From Nitrospira sp. (lineage in GTDB: Bacteria; Nitrospirota; Nitrospiria; Nitrospirales; Nitrospiraceae), in NCBI GenBank assembly GCA_022226955.1, contig CP092079.1, positions 2,215,577-2,279,576 on the forward strand: a stretch of 64,000 bases of DNA, given 5' to 3'. The position numbers and the translations under genes were made by a program. The notes below the pieces were generated by a model, which had not been told where the DNA came from, did no database searches, and saw only the letters and a list, made by a program, of their open reading frames with translations. Positions 30,275 through 38,821 of the stretch are shown in pieces. Numbering within the stretch: the stretch's first letter is position 1; each line of letters starts with the position of its first letter.

Positions 30275-31855
30275 CTAATCCGCGTGGCGCCCCTTAACGG
30301 CAAACAGGCCGGATGGACGCCGCTGCAAGAACAAGATCACCAGCGCCAAAATAAGCACTTTGCCATAGACGGCGCCGAAGCTCGGCTCCAGAAATTTATT
30401 GAGACTGCCGATGCCTAGCGCGGCCACGATCGTCCCGGCCAGTTTGCCGACTCCCCCCGTCACCACCACCATAAATGAATCGACGATATAATTCTGTCCC
30501 AAACCAGGCTCCACGTTTCCAACCAGTGTGAGCGCACAACCGGCCAGCCCGGCCAAACCCGACCCGAACGCAAAGGTGTAGGCATCGACCTTCCTGGTCG
30601 GAATGCCGAGGCAGGCGCTCATGTTCCGGTTCTGCGTGACCGCGCGCACTCGCAAGCCGAGGCTGGAGCGAAAGAGCGTCAGATAGATGCCGATGACACA
30701 GACAATCGACAGCGCGATAATAAAGAGCCGGTTATAGGGAAGATAGACGCCGACCAGCACTTGCGCGCCGCCGCTGAGCCAGGCCGGCGCCGTCACGGCC
30801 GTCAAATCGCCGAACAGCACGCGCGCGAGCTGAATGAGCACCAGACTGACGCCCCAGGTGGCTAGCATCGTCTCCAGCGGCCGGCCGTACAGAAAGCGGA
30901 TCACCGTGGCTTCCAGCAGCAGGCCGCAGGCTCCAGCAACCAGGAACGCCACGGGAAGCGACGCGAGGAAATAGGCATCGAACATCGACGGCGGCAGATA
31001 GGCTTTGAACAGCTCTTGGGTCATGAACGTCGCGTAGGCGCCCACCATCATAAGCTCGCCATGGGCCATGTTGATGACCCCCATCAGCCCAAACACAATC
31101 GCCAGCCCCAACGACATCATCAACAGAATGGAGCTCAGGCTCAGACCGCGAAACAGCGTCTCGAAGACACCGGCCCAGGTGCTCCAGATCTCGATGCGTT
31201 CAATCGCCTGAGACACCGCGGCCAGCACAGCAACATCGGATTCGCGCGGGCCACCGTCACTGGATAACTGCTGCGCCAGCTCTTTGAGCGCCGGAAGTCC
31301 GTTCTGGCTTCTCAGCTCGCCGAGCTTCGCCGCGGCGGCCGCGCGAACCGAGGGATCGGCTTCCGCGAGCCGGAGCAGCGCGGCGCCCTCTTCCATGGCA
31401 TAGCGAGCCCAATACTGCGGCTCTTTGGCGGCGGCGGCATCCAACCAAGGCGCCGCCAACCATTGACCGGACGCGCCGAGATCGCCGGCCGCCACGCGGC
31501 GCACCGACTCATCGTCGCTGGCAAGGTTCAGTTTGTTTTTCAGCAGAGCTTTGAACGGCTTCACCGCCACGCGCGTGGCGCGATCGGCATCTTCGAGCGC
31601 CAGCTCCAGGCGGCTAAGCGTCGCGGCATCGCCCGTTTCGACCAGCGTCCGCACCGCCTGCTGTTGCACGGCAGGGTCTTCGTCGGCGAGCTGCCCGACC
31701 AGGGTCTTCATGCCCTCTAGTTCCGTCCCCTTGCTTCCGTCCATCGCGGGAGTATCAACCCCATCCAGGCCAGCAGCCCATACCCCAGGACTTCCGGACA
31801 GGCATAGGACCAACGCAAAAAGAACAACTCCAGTTCGGACTATCAATCGTGTCAT
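30275..31855 (-). CDS. urtB: urea ABC transporter, permease UrtB with N-terminal periplasmic domain
   Basis: A 526-residue protein. A signal peptide (MTRLIVRTG..., cleavage near VWA) and a helical, HEAT-like domain of about 200 residues (VGQLADEDPAVQQQAVRTLVE) precede the LivH-type permease (FGLMGVINMAHGELMMVGAY, LGLRVRAVTQNRNMSACLG). The extra domain is a known feature of the UrtB branch. The start is uncertain: the ATG at 31855 begins an ideal signal peptide but has a weak ribosome site; 31912 is an alternative. A hairpin separates it from urtA. Confidence 0.9.
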   Translation of the reverse strand: MTRLIVRTGVVLFALVLCLSGSPGVWAAGLDGVDTPAMDGSKGTELEGMKTLVGQLADEDPAVQQQAVRTLVETGDAATLSRLELALEDADRATRVAVKPFKALLKNKLNLASDDESVRRVAAGDLGASGQWLAAPWLDAAAAKEPQYWARYAMEEGAALLRLAEADPSVRAAAAAKLGELRSQNGLPALKELAQQLSSDGGPRESDVAVLAAVSQAIERIEIWSTWAGVFETLFRGLSLSSILLMMSLGLAIVFGLMGVINMAHGELMMVGAYATFMTQELFKAYLPPSMFDAYFLASLPVAFLVAGACGLLLEATVIRFLYGRPLETMLATWGVSLVLIQLARVLFGDLTAVTAPAWLSGGAQVLVGVYLPYNRLFIIALSIVCVIGIYLTLFRSSLGLRVRAVTQNRNMSACLGIPTRKVDAYTFAFGSGLAGLAGCALTLVGNVEPGLGQNYIVDSFMVVVTGGVGKLAGTIVAALGIGSLNKFLEPSFGAVYGKVLILALVILFLQRRPSGLFAVKGRHAD

Positions 31856-31977
31856 CGTCACTCTATCAATACTGTCTATCAACACTGTCGTCCAACACCG
31901 TCTTGCTTGCATGACCTTCTTGCCGGACTCTCTTGCCCAGAGCTGCAACCGAGCTGCGACCAAGCCGCACCTGGATC

Positions 31978-32023
31978 CCGGCCGCTCCGGATTCCCCTTG
32001 CGGGGGTGGAGCGGAACGGCCGG
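31978..32023 (-). terminator. hairpin between urtA and urtB
   Basis: CCGGCC-bulge-GCTCC pairs with GGAGC-GGCCGG, enclosing an inner CCCC-GCAA-GGGG stem with a GNRA-type loop. It lies in the 196-bp gap just past urtA. Hairpins here commonly reduce downstream expression or protect the binding-protein mRNA, so UrtA can be made in excess. Confidence 0.5.
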
Positions 32024-32051
32024 GTCGGTGGCTGGAGGAACGCAAGTCCTC

Positions 32052-33425
32052 TCAGGCCTTCTTCGAGTATGTCCCCTGATGCGTCGTCCAATCGCACCCC
32101 TTATCAAGGCTGGTGTATTCGCTCCAGGGTTCAGGCTTCACCAGTCCTTTTGAACGCGACACGACTTTGAACTGCCCGTCCTTGAGAATCTCTCCGATCA
32201 GAACCGGCTTGTGCGTGTGATGATTCCCCGCATCCATCATGATCTCTCCACCCGGCGCGAGGAACTTCTGGCCGTAGACGGCCTTGCGCACGCTGTCCAC
32301 CTCGATGGAGCCGGCTTTTTCCACGGCTTGCTTCCAGACATGCACGCCGAAATACGCGGCTTCGATGGGATCGTCAGTGACCCGCTTGTCGCCATCGGGC
32401 AGATTGTTCTTTTTGCAGTAGGCTTTAAAGCTGGCCACGAACTGCTTGTTCTGCGGCGTCTCCACGCTCTGATAATAGTTCCAGGCCGCCAGGTGGCCGA
32501 CCAGCGCTGTCGTGTCCATGCCGCGCAACTCGTCTTCCGCCACACTGAACGCCATGACCGGCACATCGTCCGCGCGCAGGCCCTGATTGGCGAATTCTTT
32601 ATAGAACGGCACGTTGCTATCGCCATTGATCGTGCTGATCACCGCCGCGCCGCCGCCCGCCGAAAATTTCTTAATCTTCCCGACGATGGTCTGGTAATCC
32701 TGATGATGGAACGGCGTGTACTCTTCCATGATGTTGGCGTCCGGCACTTTCTTCGCCAGCAGCATGGCCCGCAAAATCTTGTTGGTCGTGCGCGGATAGA
32801 CGTAGTCCGTCCCGAGCAGATAGAACTTCTTGAATCCGCCGCCTTCCTTGCTCATCAGGTATTCCACCGCCGGCACCGCCTGCTGATTAACCGCCGCGCC
32901 GGTATAGAAGACGTTGCGCGAGCACTCTTCGCCCTCGTACTGAACGGGATAGAACAACAATCCGTTGTTCTTCTCGAATACCGGTAAGACCGACTTGCGG
33001 CTCACCGATGTCCAGCAGCCGAACACGACGGCAACTTTATCCTGCAACAACAGCTGCTTCGCCTTCTCCGCAAACAGGTCCCAGTTCGATGCGGGATCGA
33101 CGACCACTGGCTTGATCTGGCGGCCCAGCACACCGCCCTTGGCATTGATCTCTTCCACCGCCATCAAAACGGTATCGCGCAACGAGACTTCGCTGATCGC
33201 CATGGTGCCGCTGAGAGAATGCAACACGCCGATCTTGATCGGCTCCTTGTCGGCTGCATACGACAGCGCCCAATTGCCGAGATTCCCGAGTAGCGCCGCA
33301 ATGCCGATTCCAGCGGTCATGCGCGCGCCCTGCACCAGAAAATCGCGCCGGGACGATCCGGATTCTTCGACCGTCGCCGCACCGCTCTCGATTGCCGTCG
33401 ATTCCTTTGTATCTCTATTATCCAT
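32052..33425 (-). CDS. urtA: urea ABC transporter, substrate-binding protein UrtA (Tat-exported)
   Basis: A 457-residue periplasmic binding protein of the AmiC/LivJ type. After an acidic N-terminal stretch there is a twin-arginine signal (SSRRDFLVQGARMT) and mature sequence IKIGVLHSLSGTMAISE, typical of UrtA. Further marks are VFGCWTSVSRKSV and EYTPFHHQDYQTIV. It captures urea for UrtBCDE. It follows the porin gene at 33457 by 31 bp and shares its leader. Tat export suggests folding in the cytoplasm. Confidence 0.94.
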   Translation of the reverse strand: MDNRDTKESTAIESGAATVEESGSSRRDFLVQGARMTAGIGIAALLGNLGNWALSYAADKEPIKIGVLHSLSGTMAISEVSLRDTVLMAVEEINAKGGVLGRQIKPVVVDPASNWDLFAEKAKQLLLQDKVAVVFGCWTSVSRKSVLPVFEKNNGLLFYPVQYEGEECSRNVFYTGAAVNQQAVPAVEYLMSKEGGGFKKFYLLGTDYVYPRTTNKILRAMLLAKKVPDANIMEEYTPFHHQDYQTIVGKIKKFSAGGGAAVISTINGDSNVPFYKEFANQGLRADDVPVMAFSVAEDELRGMDTTALVGHLAAWNYYQSVETPQNKQFVASFKAYCKKNNLPDGDKRVTDDPIEAAYFGVHVWKQAVEKAGSIEVDSVRKAVYGQKFLAPGGEIMMDAGNHHTHKPVLIGEILKDGQFKVVSRSKGLVKPEPWSEYTSLDKGCDWTTHQGTYSKKA

Positions 33426-33456
33426 CGTCAGGCTCCTTAGTCGCGCCGTAAGGCTG

Positions 33457-34743
33457 CTAGAAGTTGTACCAGGTTGAGACCATGAAATTATCGCCGCTAA
33501 ACCGCTCGTGCGTGCTCCAAGTCGTCATCAGATGATTCCACTCGAATGAACCGTACAGATCCCCCCAGATATGCCGCACCGCCGTGAGGTAACTCCGGTG
33601 GTTCACTTTGTACTGCTGATCGGCGCCCGCTGTAGTGCCGTTGAGGTCGCTGTTGAGCGGATTGTCGAAACCATACCCGGCAATGAACGTGTAGTTCTGG
33701 TCGTAGGCATAATCGAATTCGCCCCATCCGACAAGGGTCCGGATCGGCGCGCCGGTGCCGAGATTGCGCTCCTGGCCGAACCGGAAGAATTCCACGCCGA
33801 GGCCCTGGCCCCAGGCTAATTCGCCGGAGAACTTCAGCTGCTTCGTAATCGGAATCGCCAGCTCGCCACCGATCAAGTAGGACTTCACGTCCTGATTGCT
33901 CGGGATGGACGTCGTGGTCGTCGGCGCAGCGTGGTAGTGCCGGAAGGCCGCGTTCAAGGCAACCATGAATCCCTGCATGCTCCCCGTGCCGGTATAGCCA
34001 AATCGTGTGCCCACATAGGGCATCTGCACGGGATCGTTGAATGCCGCGGACGCCGATGCCCCTGGAGCTTGAACTCGATTCGGAATTTGCCCGCAACAGG
34101 CGGACAGTCCGCGCTCGAAGCGCATGACGGTAATGAGCCCGTCGAAGTTGTCGCTGAATTGCTGCCGAACCGTGACTTGAGGAAGACGCTGCCAGAGATT
34201 GCCGTTATACCCCATGATCGAAAAATCGATCAGGTTCGGATGCGAGCCCATGATCGGTGTCCAATCCATACCGGCGGTGATGCTGGTCTTGTTGTTGTTC
34301 GGTGAGTACTTGACGTTCGCCAGCCGGAGACGCGGAGACAGGTTGCCAGCATTGTCGGTCTGGCTGTAGAAATCGGCTTCAACGACGCCGGACAAGACAT
34401 GCGTCCCGTCGGTGCGGTCGCCGCGAACACCGAACGCGCTATAGCGCGGGTTCAGCGTGGAGGAGGAGTTCCCCCCTTTTCCCGCCGCCGTCGCGTACCC
34501 ATTGAACTGACCGGGATCGAGCGGATTGGTATTTCTGGTGCTGTAGATTCCGTCGAGCTCGATGCGCCCATAGGGGGTAATGCTGCCCTTCCCTTGGGAG
34601 GTGTGGGTCGCGCTCACGCAACCGCCGCAAATGATACTGGGCGCGTCTTCTTTCGTGTCTTCCGCTGCCGCGACTTCCTGCACGGCCAGCAAGGCCAGGA
34701 CGAGGACACTACCGATGCGAATACATTCCTTCAGGGGTATCAT
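33457..34743 (-). CDS. outer-membrane porin of the urea operon
   Basis: A 428-residue protein with a signal peptide (ending EVAAA) and beta-barrel pattern, including GRIELDGIYSTRN, FGVRGDRTDGTHVLSGVVEADFY in part, and a C terminus FMVSTWYNF (terminal Phe). It resembles trimeric-type porins. As first gene before urtABCDE it likely admits urea through the outer membrane. The ATG at 34743 has AAGGAG 7 nt upstream. It is preceded by the ANTAR-type leader at 34816-34914, so it is the first gene of the regulated unit. Confidence 0.82.
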   Translation of the reverse strand: MIPLKECIRIGSVLVLALLAVQEVAAAEDTKEDAPSIICGGCVSATHTSQGKGSITPYGRIELDGIYSTRNTNPLDPGQFNGYATAAGKGGNSSSTLNPRYSAFGVRGDRTDGTHVLSGVVEADFYSQTDNAGNLSPRLRLANVKYSPNNNKTSITAGMDWTPIMGSHPNLIDFSIMGYNGNLWQRLPQVTVRQQFSDNFDGLITVMRFERGLSACCGQIPNRVQAPGASASAAFNDPVQMPYVGTRFGYTGTGSMQGFMVALNAAFRHYHAAPTTTTSIPSNQDVKSYLIGGELAIPITKQLKFSGELAWGQGLGVEFFRFGQERNLGTGAPIRTLVGWGEFDYAYDQNYTFIAGYGFDNPLNSDLNGTTAGADQQYKVNHRSYLTAVRHIWGDLYGSFEWNHLMTTWSTHERFSGDNFMVSTWYNF

Positions 34744-34815
34744 CCGACGCTCCTTCTTCCCTCTTAGTCTATTCACCGTGAATGTGCGAGACAAAGATCG
34801 GAGCGACGCGCGGGC

Positions 34816-34914
34816 AAAAAAAAACGTCCTCCGGTCCAGTCAGTGGAACCAGAAGGACGTCATTGTCCTTCGAACATCTGTATCGTGCGTCGAAGAGAGA
34901 CTTCATCGTCCCCC
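34816..34914 (-). ncRNA. ANTAR-type antitermination leader of the porin-urt operon
   Basis: Minus strand: P1 GGGGGAC-[GATGAA]-GTCTCTC (34914 to 34895, two wobble pairs) and P2 GGAC-[AATGAC]-GTCC (34868 to 34855). Position 4 of both hexaloops is G; the first base of the P1 loop is G where A is usual. The P2 3' side overlaps a terminator (5' arm 34860-34844, 3' arm 34838-34824, 5-nt loop) followed by nine T. Architecture and spacing match the leader at 18331-18438. Confidence 0.8.
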
Positions 34915-34938
34915 TTCCTCCCATGCACAACGGCGCTC

Positions 34939-34968
34939 CTTATACGTTGCCCATGGCTGTTCTGTCAA
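34939..34968 (-). promoter_or_regulatory. sigma-70-type promoter of the porin-urt leader
   Basis: TTGACA (34968-34963), 18-bp spacer, TATAAG (34944-34939) on the minus strand; predicted start near 34932, about 18 nt before P1. It is the same layout as the promoter at 18455-18484. Confidence 0.7.
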
Positions 34969-35125
34969 GCGCCGTCACGGACCAGCCTGCCTTGGCCTGG
35001 ATATATCTACAAAAACATCGCCACCATCTTCATATTTCTTCATGACACATGCCCCAATGCCGCAGTCACGGTTTCTTGGCTAGGCATTCCTCCTGCCAAC
35101 TGCGGCCCTCTCCATCCGGCCGAGC

Positions 35126-35136
35126 TGTGCTACACT
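35126..35136 (+). promoter_or_regulatory. extended -10 promoter of lipoprotein 2
   Basis: TGTGCTACACT, identical over 11 bases to the element before lipoprotein 1 (18570-18580). The predicted start is near 35143, about 30 nt before the GTG at 35173. Confidence 0.5.
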
Positions 35137-35172
35137 ACGCGGACTTGCGACCGACTTACCAGGAGCTGTCTT

Positions 35173-36105
35173 GTGCGCATTCAAACACGCAGGTCCCTAC
35201 CCCTCGCCCTCCTGACAATCGCCGTAACCGTGGCCGGGTTGACCGCCTGCGCTTCCACGCCGGAAGTCGATACGCCCTTAGGACGCTCCTCTCTCGGGTC
35301 TGTTTTTCTCGAACGAATTCCAGACCGGTCGTTTCAGGCGGCGCACCCTGCGACACTGAGCCCCACGCTTCTCCAGACCGCACTGGAAGGCATCTTGATT
35401 GAGGACGCCCACATCTCGATGAGTGCGCTGCTTTCGAACCGGCCGCAGCCGTTGCGGGCATTGTCGGACGCCGAAGCAGCGTTTCTCGCGCCCCTTCTCA
35501 GTGACGGACTGCGGCAAGCCGCTGCGGATCAGCAGGTCGGGTTCACGCTGGTGCATCAGAACAACCTCTTCTCTCTCCGCGACTCGACAGGAGCAGGAGT
35601 CGGATCAAACGCCGTGACGTCACCATCCTCGGCCCACGAAACAAGCTCAGGATCGGTTTTCGTTCACGGCCGGTCTTTGCATATCCAATTCCATCAGCTC
35701 CGCATGAAACCTGAACGGTCCGATGCTATGAATATGCCGAACCGGCAGATTCCCGACCGCACCGGCTTGATCGACCATACCCTGTCGTTCACCCCTCCGT
35801 CCGCCAGGCGGCCTTCGTCCTATGTTATCCGGGGCGATGCCGCCGCCACACTTGTGCTCGACTACGAACAGATTGCCGGAATCGCTTCGGCTCCGCCCGC
35901 CACGGCGGCGCCCGTCCCGCCGCAAGTCAGCAAGCCAGCGGCCACGCCCATCGCGCCGATTGCAGACCGGGAAACCGATGTGCGCGCGCTTCAAGAGCAA
36001 ATGCGAGAGAAAGACCGTGAATTGGAGAGCGTGAGGAAGGAATTACAGGATATCCGCCAGCAACTGAAGCGCCAACCGCCGCCTGCTACCAACCGGACCA
36101 AATAA
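35173..36105 (+). CDS. lipoprotein, paralogue 2 (unknown function)
   Basis: A 310-residue paralogue of the protein at 18602-19444, with lipobox LTAC, core blocks FQAAHPATL, LQTALEGILI and EAAFLAPLLSDGL, and a C-terminal coiled coil (ALQEQMREKDRELESVRKEL). The GTG at 35173 has AGGAG 7 nt upstream; the frame is open further 5' but without a site. It diverges from the urt operon leader and converges on the GAF-ANTAR gene (11 bp apart). The family is not recognised; a lipid-anchored coiled-coil protein bound to nitrogen operons in both locations suggests a linked periplasmic role. Confidence 0.8.
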   Translation: MRIQTRRSLPLALLTIAVTVAGLTACASTPEVDTPLGRSSLGSVFLERIPDRSFQAAHPATLSPTLLQTALEGILIEDAHISMSALLSNRPQPLRALSDAEAAFLAPLLSDGLRQAAADQQVGFTLVHQNNLFSLRDSTGAGVGSNAVTSPSSAHETSSGSVFVHGRSLHIQFHQLRMKPERSDAMNMPNRQIPDRTGLIDHTLSFTPPSARRPSSYVIRGDAAATLVLDYEQIAGIASAPPATAAPVPPQVSKPAATPIAPIADRETDVRALQEQMREKDRELESVRKELQDIRQQLKRQPPPATNRTK

Positions 36106-36116
36106 CTTCGGAAGAA

Positions 36117-37388
36117 TCAGACCTGTCGTTTTTCGGCCCGTTCATCGATGTCCCCGGCAAGGAGAATCGCTTCGGCGATCTCTCTCATGGATTTTCTCAA
36201 ATCCATGCTCTGCCGCTGAATCAGCTTGAAGGCTTCTTCTTCCGACAGCCTCTTGGACCGCATGAGATACCCCTTGGCGCGATCCAGCAATTTCCGCACA
36301 GCCAGGGCCTCCTGCATCTCGAACGATTTTTCCAGCAGAGTGGTATGTTCGATGGAGATCGCCGCCTGATTGGCAATCGCCTGCATCAGCCGCACTTCTT
36401 CAGACGTAAACGTATGGGGCACCGAGGTGTAGCTATTGATCACGCCGACGCACTTCTCCCGCATCATCATCGGCACGGACAGCAGAGAGCAAAATCCTTC
36501 TTTCGCCGCCATGTCCGGATACATATAATCCCGCTCTTTCGTCACTTCAGGCACGATGATCGGCCGCCGCTCATGCACGGCTCGCCCGCTGATGCTTTGC
36601 CCAACTTTCAGGTTGGGTTTCCGCCGATACTCTTCGCTCAGGCTTTGCGTCGCGGCAATCCGCAACTCTCCGCTCGCCTCGTCCAACAGCATAATCGAAC
36701 AGATTTTCGACCCCAACATCTGCGCGGTCATCGTCACAATCAGTTGCAACACATCGTCGATAATTCGATTCGAGGCAACGGTTTCAGACACTTGCGACAA
36801 GGTTTCCAGCTGTAGCGCCTTTCGCCGCATCTGATCGTACAGGCGCGCATTTTCGATGGCCCCACCGACTTGATTGGCGATTGTCGTGAGAAGGGCCAGC
36901 TCATCCTCCCGATACCGCCGGGAGCGCTTGTGCTGAACGTTGATGACACCACAGACTTCTTTCTTTGAAAGGATCGGCACCGATACAAAGGCCTGGTATC
37001 GATCTTCCGGAAGATTATTGAAAAACTTGAACCGTGGATCCTCACTGGCGTTGCTGGGAACGACCACACGAGTGCGCTCGCGCGCCACCCAGCCGGTGAT
37101 GCCTTCGCCCATTCCGATCGTGATGCGGCCAATCAGGCGCGGATGCGGATTTTTCGATGCCCGCAGAATCAATTCATCCCGTCCATCGGACAACAGATAC
37201 AAGAGACAGGCATCCGCTTTTGTGACTTCGACGACGACATCGACGATATGCCGCAGCACCGCCTCAAGATCGAGCGTGTTGCTAATCGAGTCGCTGATGC
37301 GATGCAACACATCCACCTCGCGAGTTTTTTCTCGCAAGGCCTGCTCAAGGTGTGCGGCAGAAAGCTTTTTCGATTCCATCCCGCTCAT
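36117..37388 (-). CDS. GAF-GAF-ANTAR RNA-binding antitermination regulator
   Basis: A 423-residue protein. A short N-terminal coiled coil (residues 5-35) leads into GAF domain 1 (about 35-170), GAF domain 2 (about 200-345) and a C-terminal ANTAR domain (about 350-410: EALAVRKLLDRAKGYLM, LSEEEAFKLIQRQSMDLRKS, MREIAEAIL). ANTAR domains bind RNA with two stem-loops bearing hexaloops and prevent terminator formation. The protein lacks a receiver domain, so the GAF domains should sense a small molecule or redox state. Four matching RNA elements lie upstream of nitrogen operons in this window, making it their probable reader. It follows aroB by 61 bp. The start at 37388 or 37379 is undecided. Confidence 0.9.
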   Translation of the reverse strand: MSGMESKKLSAAHLEQALREKTREVDVLHRISDSISNTLDLEAVLRHIVDVVVEVTKADACLLYLLSDGRDELILRASKNPHPRLIGRITIGMGEGITGWVARERTRVVVPSNASEDPRFKFFNNLPEDRYQAFVSVPILSKKEVCGVINVQHKRSRRYREDELALLTTIANQVGGAIENARLYDQMRRKALQLETLSQVSETVASNRIIDDVLQLIVTMTAQMLGSKICSIMLLDEASGELRIAATQSLSEEYRRKPNLKVGQSISGRAVHERRPIIVPEVTKERDYMYPDMAAKEGFCSLLSVPMMMREKCVGVINSYTSVPHTFTSEEVRLMQAIANQAAISIEHTTLLEKSFEMQEALAVRKLLDRAKGYLMRSKRLSEEEAFKLIQRQSMDLRKSMREIAEAILLAGDIDERAEKRQV

Positions 37389-37449
37389 TTCCTAAACAAT
37401 ATCTCGGCACTGAAAACGACGGCTCTACTCGCGCTCATCGCGCGCCAAC

Positions 37450-38523
37450 TCAGACAGATAGGCTTCGAAACCATGCGGCAAAGGCATTCTTTTCAATTGG
37501 CTCAATCCGAACTCGACCAATTTCTTCCGGCCATACTCCGACGACCTTCCCTTGCGACACCTTCTTGTCATGCTGCATGGCCGACCAGACCTTCGCCAAC
37601 GAGCGGTTTGTCAGACGATCGGACAACCCGGCAGCGCGCACCAACGACCTGATGCGGTCGACGGTCTTGGCATCGCAGTATCCCTGCTGCCTGGCCAAAT
37701 CCGCCTCCAGCACAAGTCCAATGCCGACGGCTTCTCCATGAATCAATGACCGATAGCCGCCCAAGGCCTCCAGCGCGTGGCCGACGGTATGCCCGTAATT
37801 CAAAATTCTCCGACGGTCGGACTCCTGTTCATCTTCTCCCACGACCTGCGCCTTGATTTCACATGACCGCTTCACGACCTGCATCACTGAATGCGGATCG
37901 AGCGTGAGAAGCGCCGGCAGGGCTCGTTCGAGATACGCAAAAAACTTCTTATCGGCGATGATGCCATACTTGATCACTTCGGCAAGGCCGGCGACGAATT
38001 CGCGCTTCGGCAGCGTGCGCAAAAGCATCGGATCGATCCAGACGGCTTTCGGCTGATGAAACGCCCCGATCAGATTCTTGCCTAATCGATGATCGACACC
38101 GGTTTTGCCCCCAACGCTTGAATCTACTTGCGCCACCAGCGTGGTCGGCACTTGGACGAACGGAATTCCACGCTGATAAATCGCGGAGGCAAATCCCGTT
38201 ATATCTCCGACGACTCCCCCACCCAATGCCAACAGCAACGATTTTCGCTCAAACCGTTCCCTTGCCAGCACATCCAGAATCTTTCCGACCGTCGCGAGAG
38301 TCTTGTTCTTTTCTCCTGGCGGCAGCACGATGGGTGTTGCGTGAAACCCAGCCCGCTCGCACTGCGCGAGAACGACATGAAGATAGTGCTTGGCAACATG
38401 TCGATCCGTCACAATGCCAATGCGCTTGGCCGAGGTAACGGAGGAAAGCCGTCTTGCAATATCGGCAATTAACCCTGGCTTAATGACGATGTCGTAGCTT
38501 CGGGCTTGAAGCGACACCCGCAC
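37450..38523 (-). CDS. aroB: 3-dehydroquinate synthase
   Basis: A 357-residue AroB, second step of the shikimate pathway (DAHP to dehydroquinate). NAD- and metal-binding features are seen: LPPGEKNKTL, ALGGGVVGDITGFASAIY, QVPTTLVAQVDSSVGGKTGVD, and HTVGHALE. The GTG at 38523 is favoured by AGGGG about 8 nt upstream; the frame is also open from an ATG at 38544. It lies between the pil operon terminator and the GAF-ANTAR gene, so the two likely share a transcript. Confidence 0.94.
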   Translation of the reverse strand: MRVSLQARSYDIVIKPGLIADIARRLSSVTSAKRIGIVTDRHVAKHYLHVVLAQCERAGFHATPIVLPPGEKNKTLATVGKILDVLARERFERKSLLLALGGGVVGDITGFASAIYQRGIPFVQVPTTLVAQVDSSVGGKTGVDHRLGKNLIGAFHQPKAVWIDPMLLRTLPKREFVAGLAEVIKYGIIADKKFFAYLERALPALLTLDPHSVMQVVKRSCEIKAQVVGEDEQESDRRRILNYGHTVGHALEALGGYRSLIHGEAVGIGLVLEADLARQQGYCDAKTVDRIRSLVRAAGLSDRLTNRSLAKVWSAMQHDKKVSQGKVVGVWPEEIGRVRIEPIEKNAFAAWFRSLSV

Positions 38524-38754
38524 GCACTGTTCCCCTCTACCCATTACTTGTCATGCTCTCCAGAGATAGCCCAACCCATGCGGCATACACTTGCCAATTA
38601 CAAATAGCGGAATACCCGCTAACGGCACGGCCGCTGTTGGCAAAATCGCGTGGATGGTAGCATAGCCTCGACGGAACTAAAAGGTGACGGCAGCCATCGT
38701 TGATCGCAGGCGTTTCCCTCAATGAATCTCACAACACATCTGTGCGCCAAAAAC

Positions 38755-38802
38755 GATTCGGCCCGTGCCTACTGCAAACCTGCAATAGGCACGGGCCGAA
38801 TC
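38755..38802 (-). terminator. strong intrinsic terminator after pilQ
   Basis: A 17-bp stem (GATTCGGCCCGTGCCTA with its complement) with a loop that can pair further, 20 bp past the pilQ stop, followed on the minus strand by GTTTTTGG. The remaining gap 38524-38754, before aroB, holds no other clear signal. Confidence 0.8.
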
Positions 38803-38821
38803 AACTATCGATGACGCTCAA

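Noticed and set aside
15443..34743. The two outer-membrane proteins (15443 and 33457) as close paralogues
   Set aside because: They share barrel character and operon context but no aligned blocks I could see; lengths differ (285 and 428).
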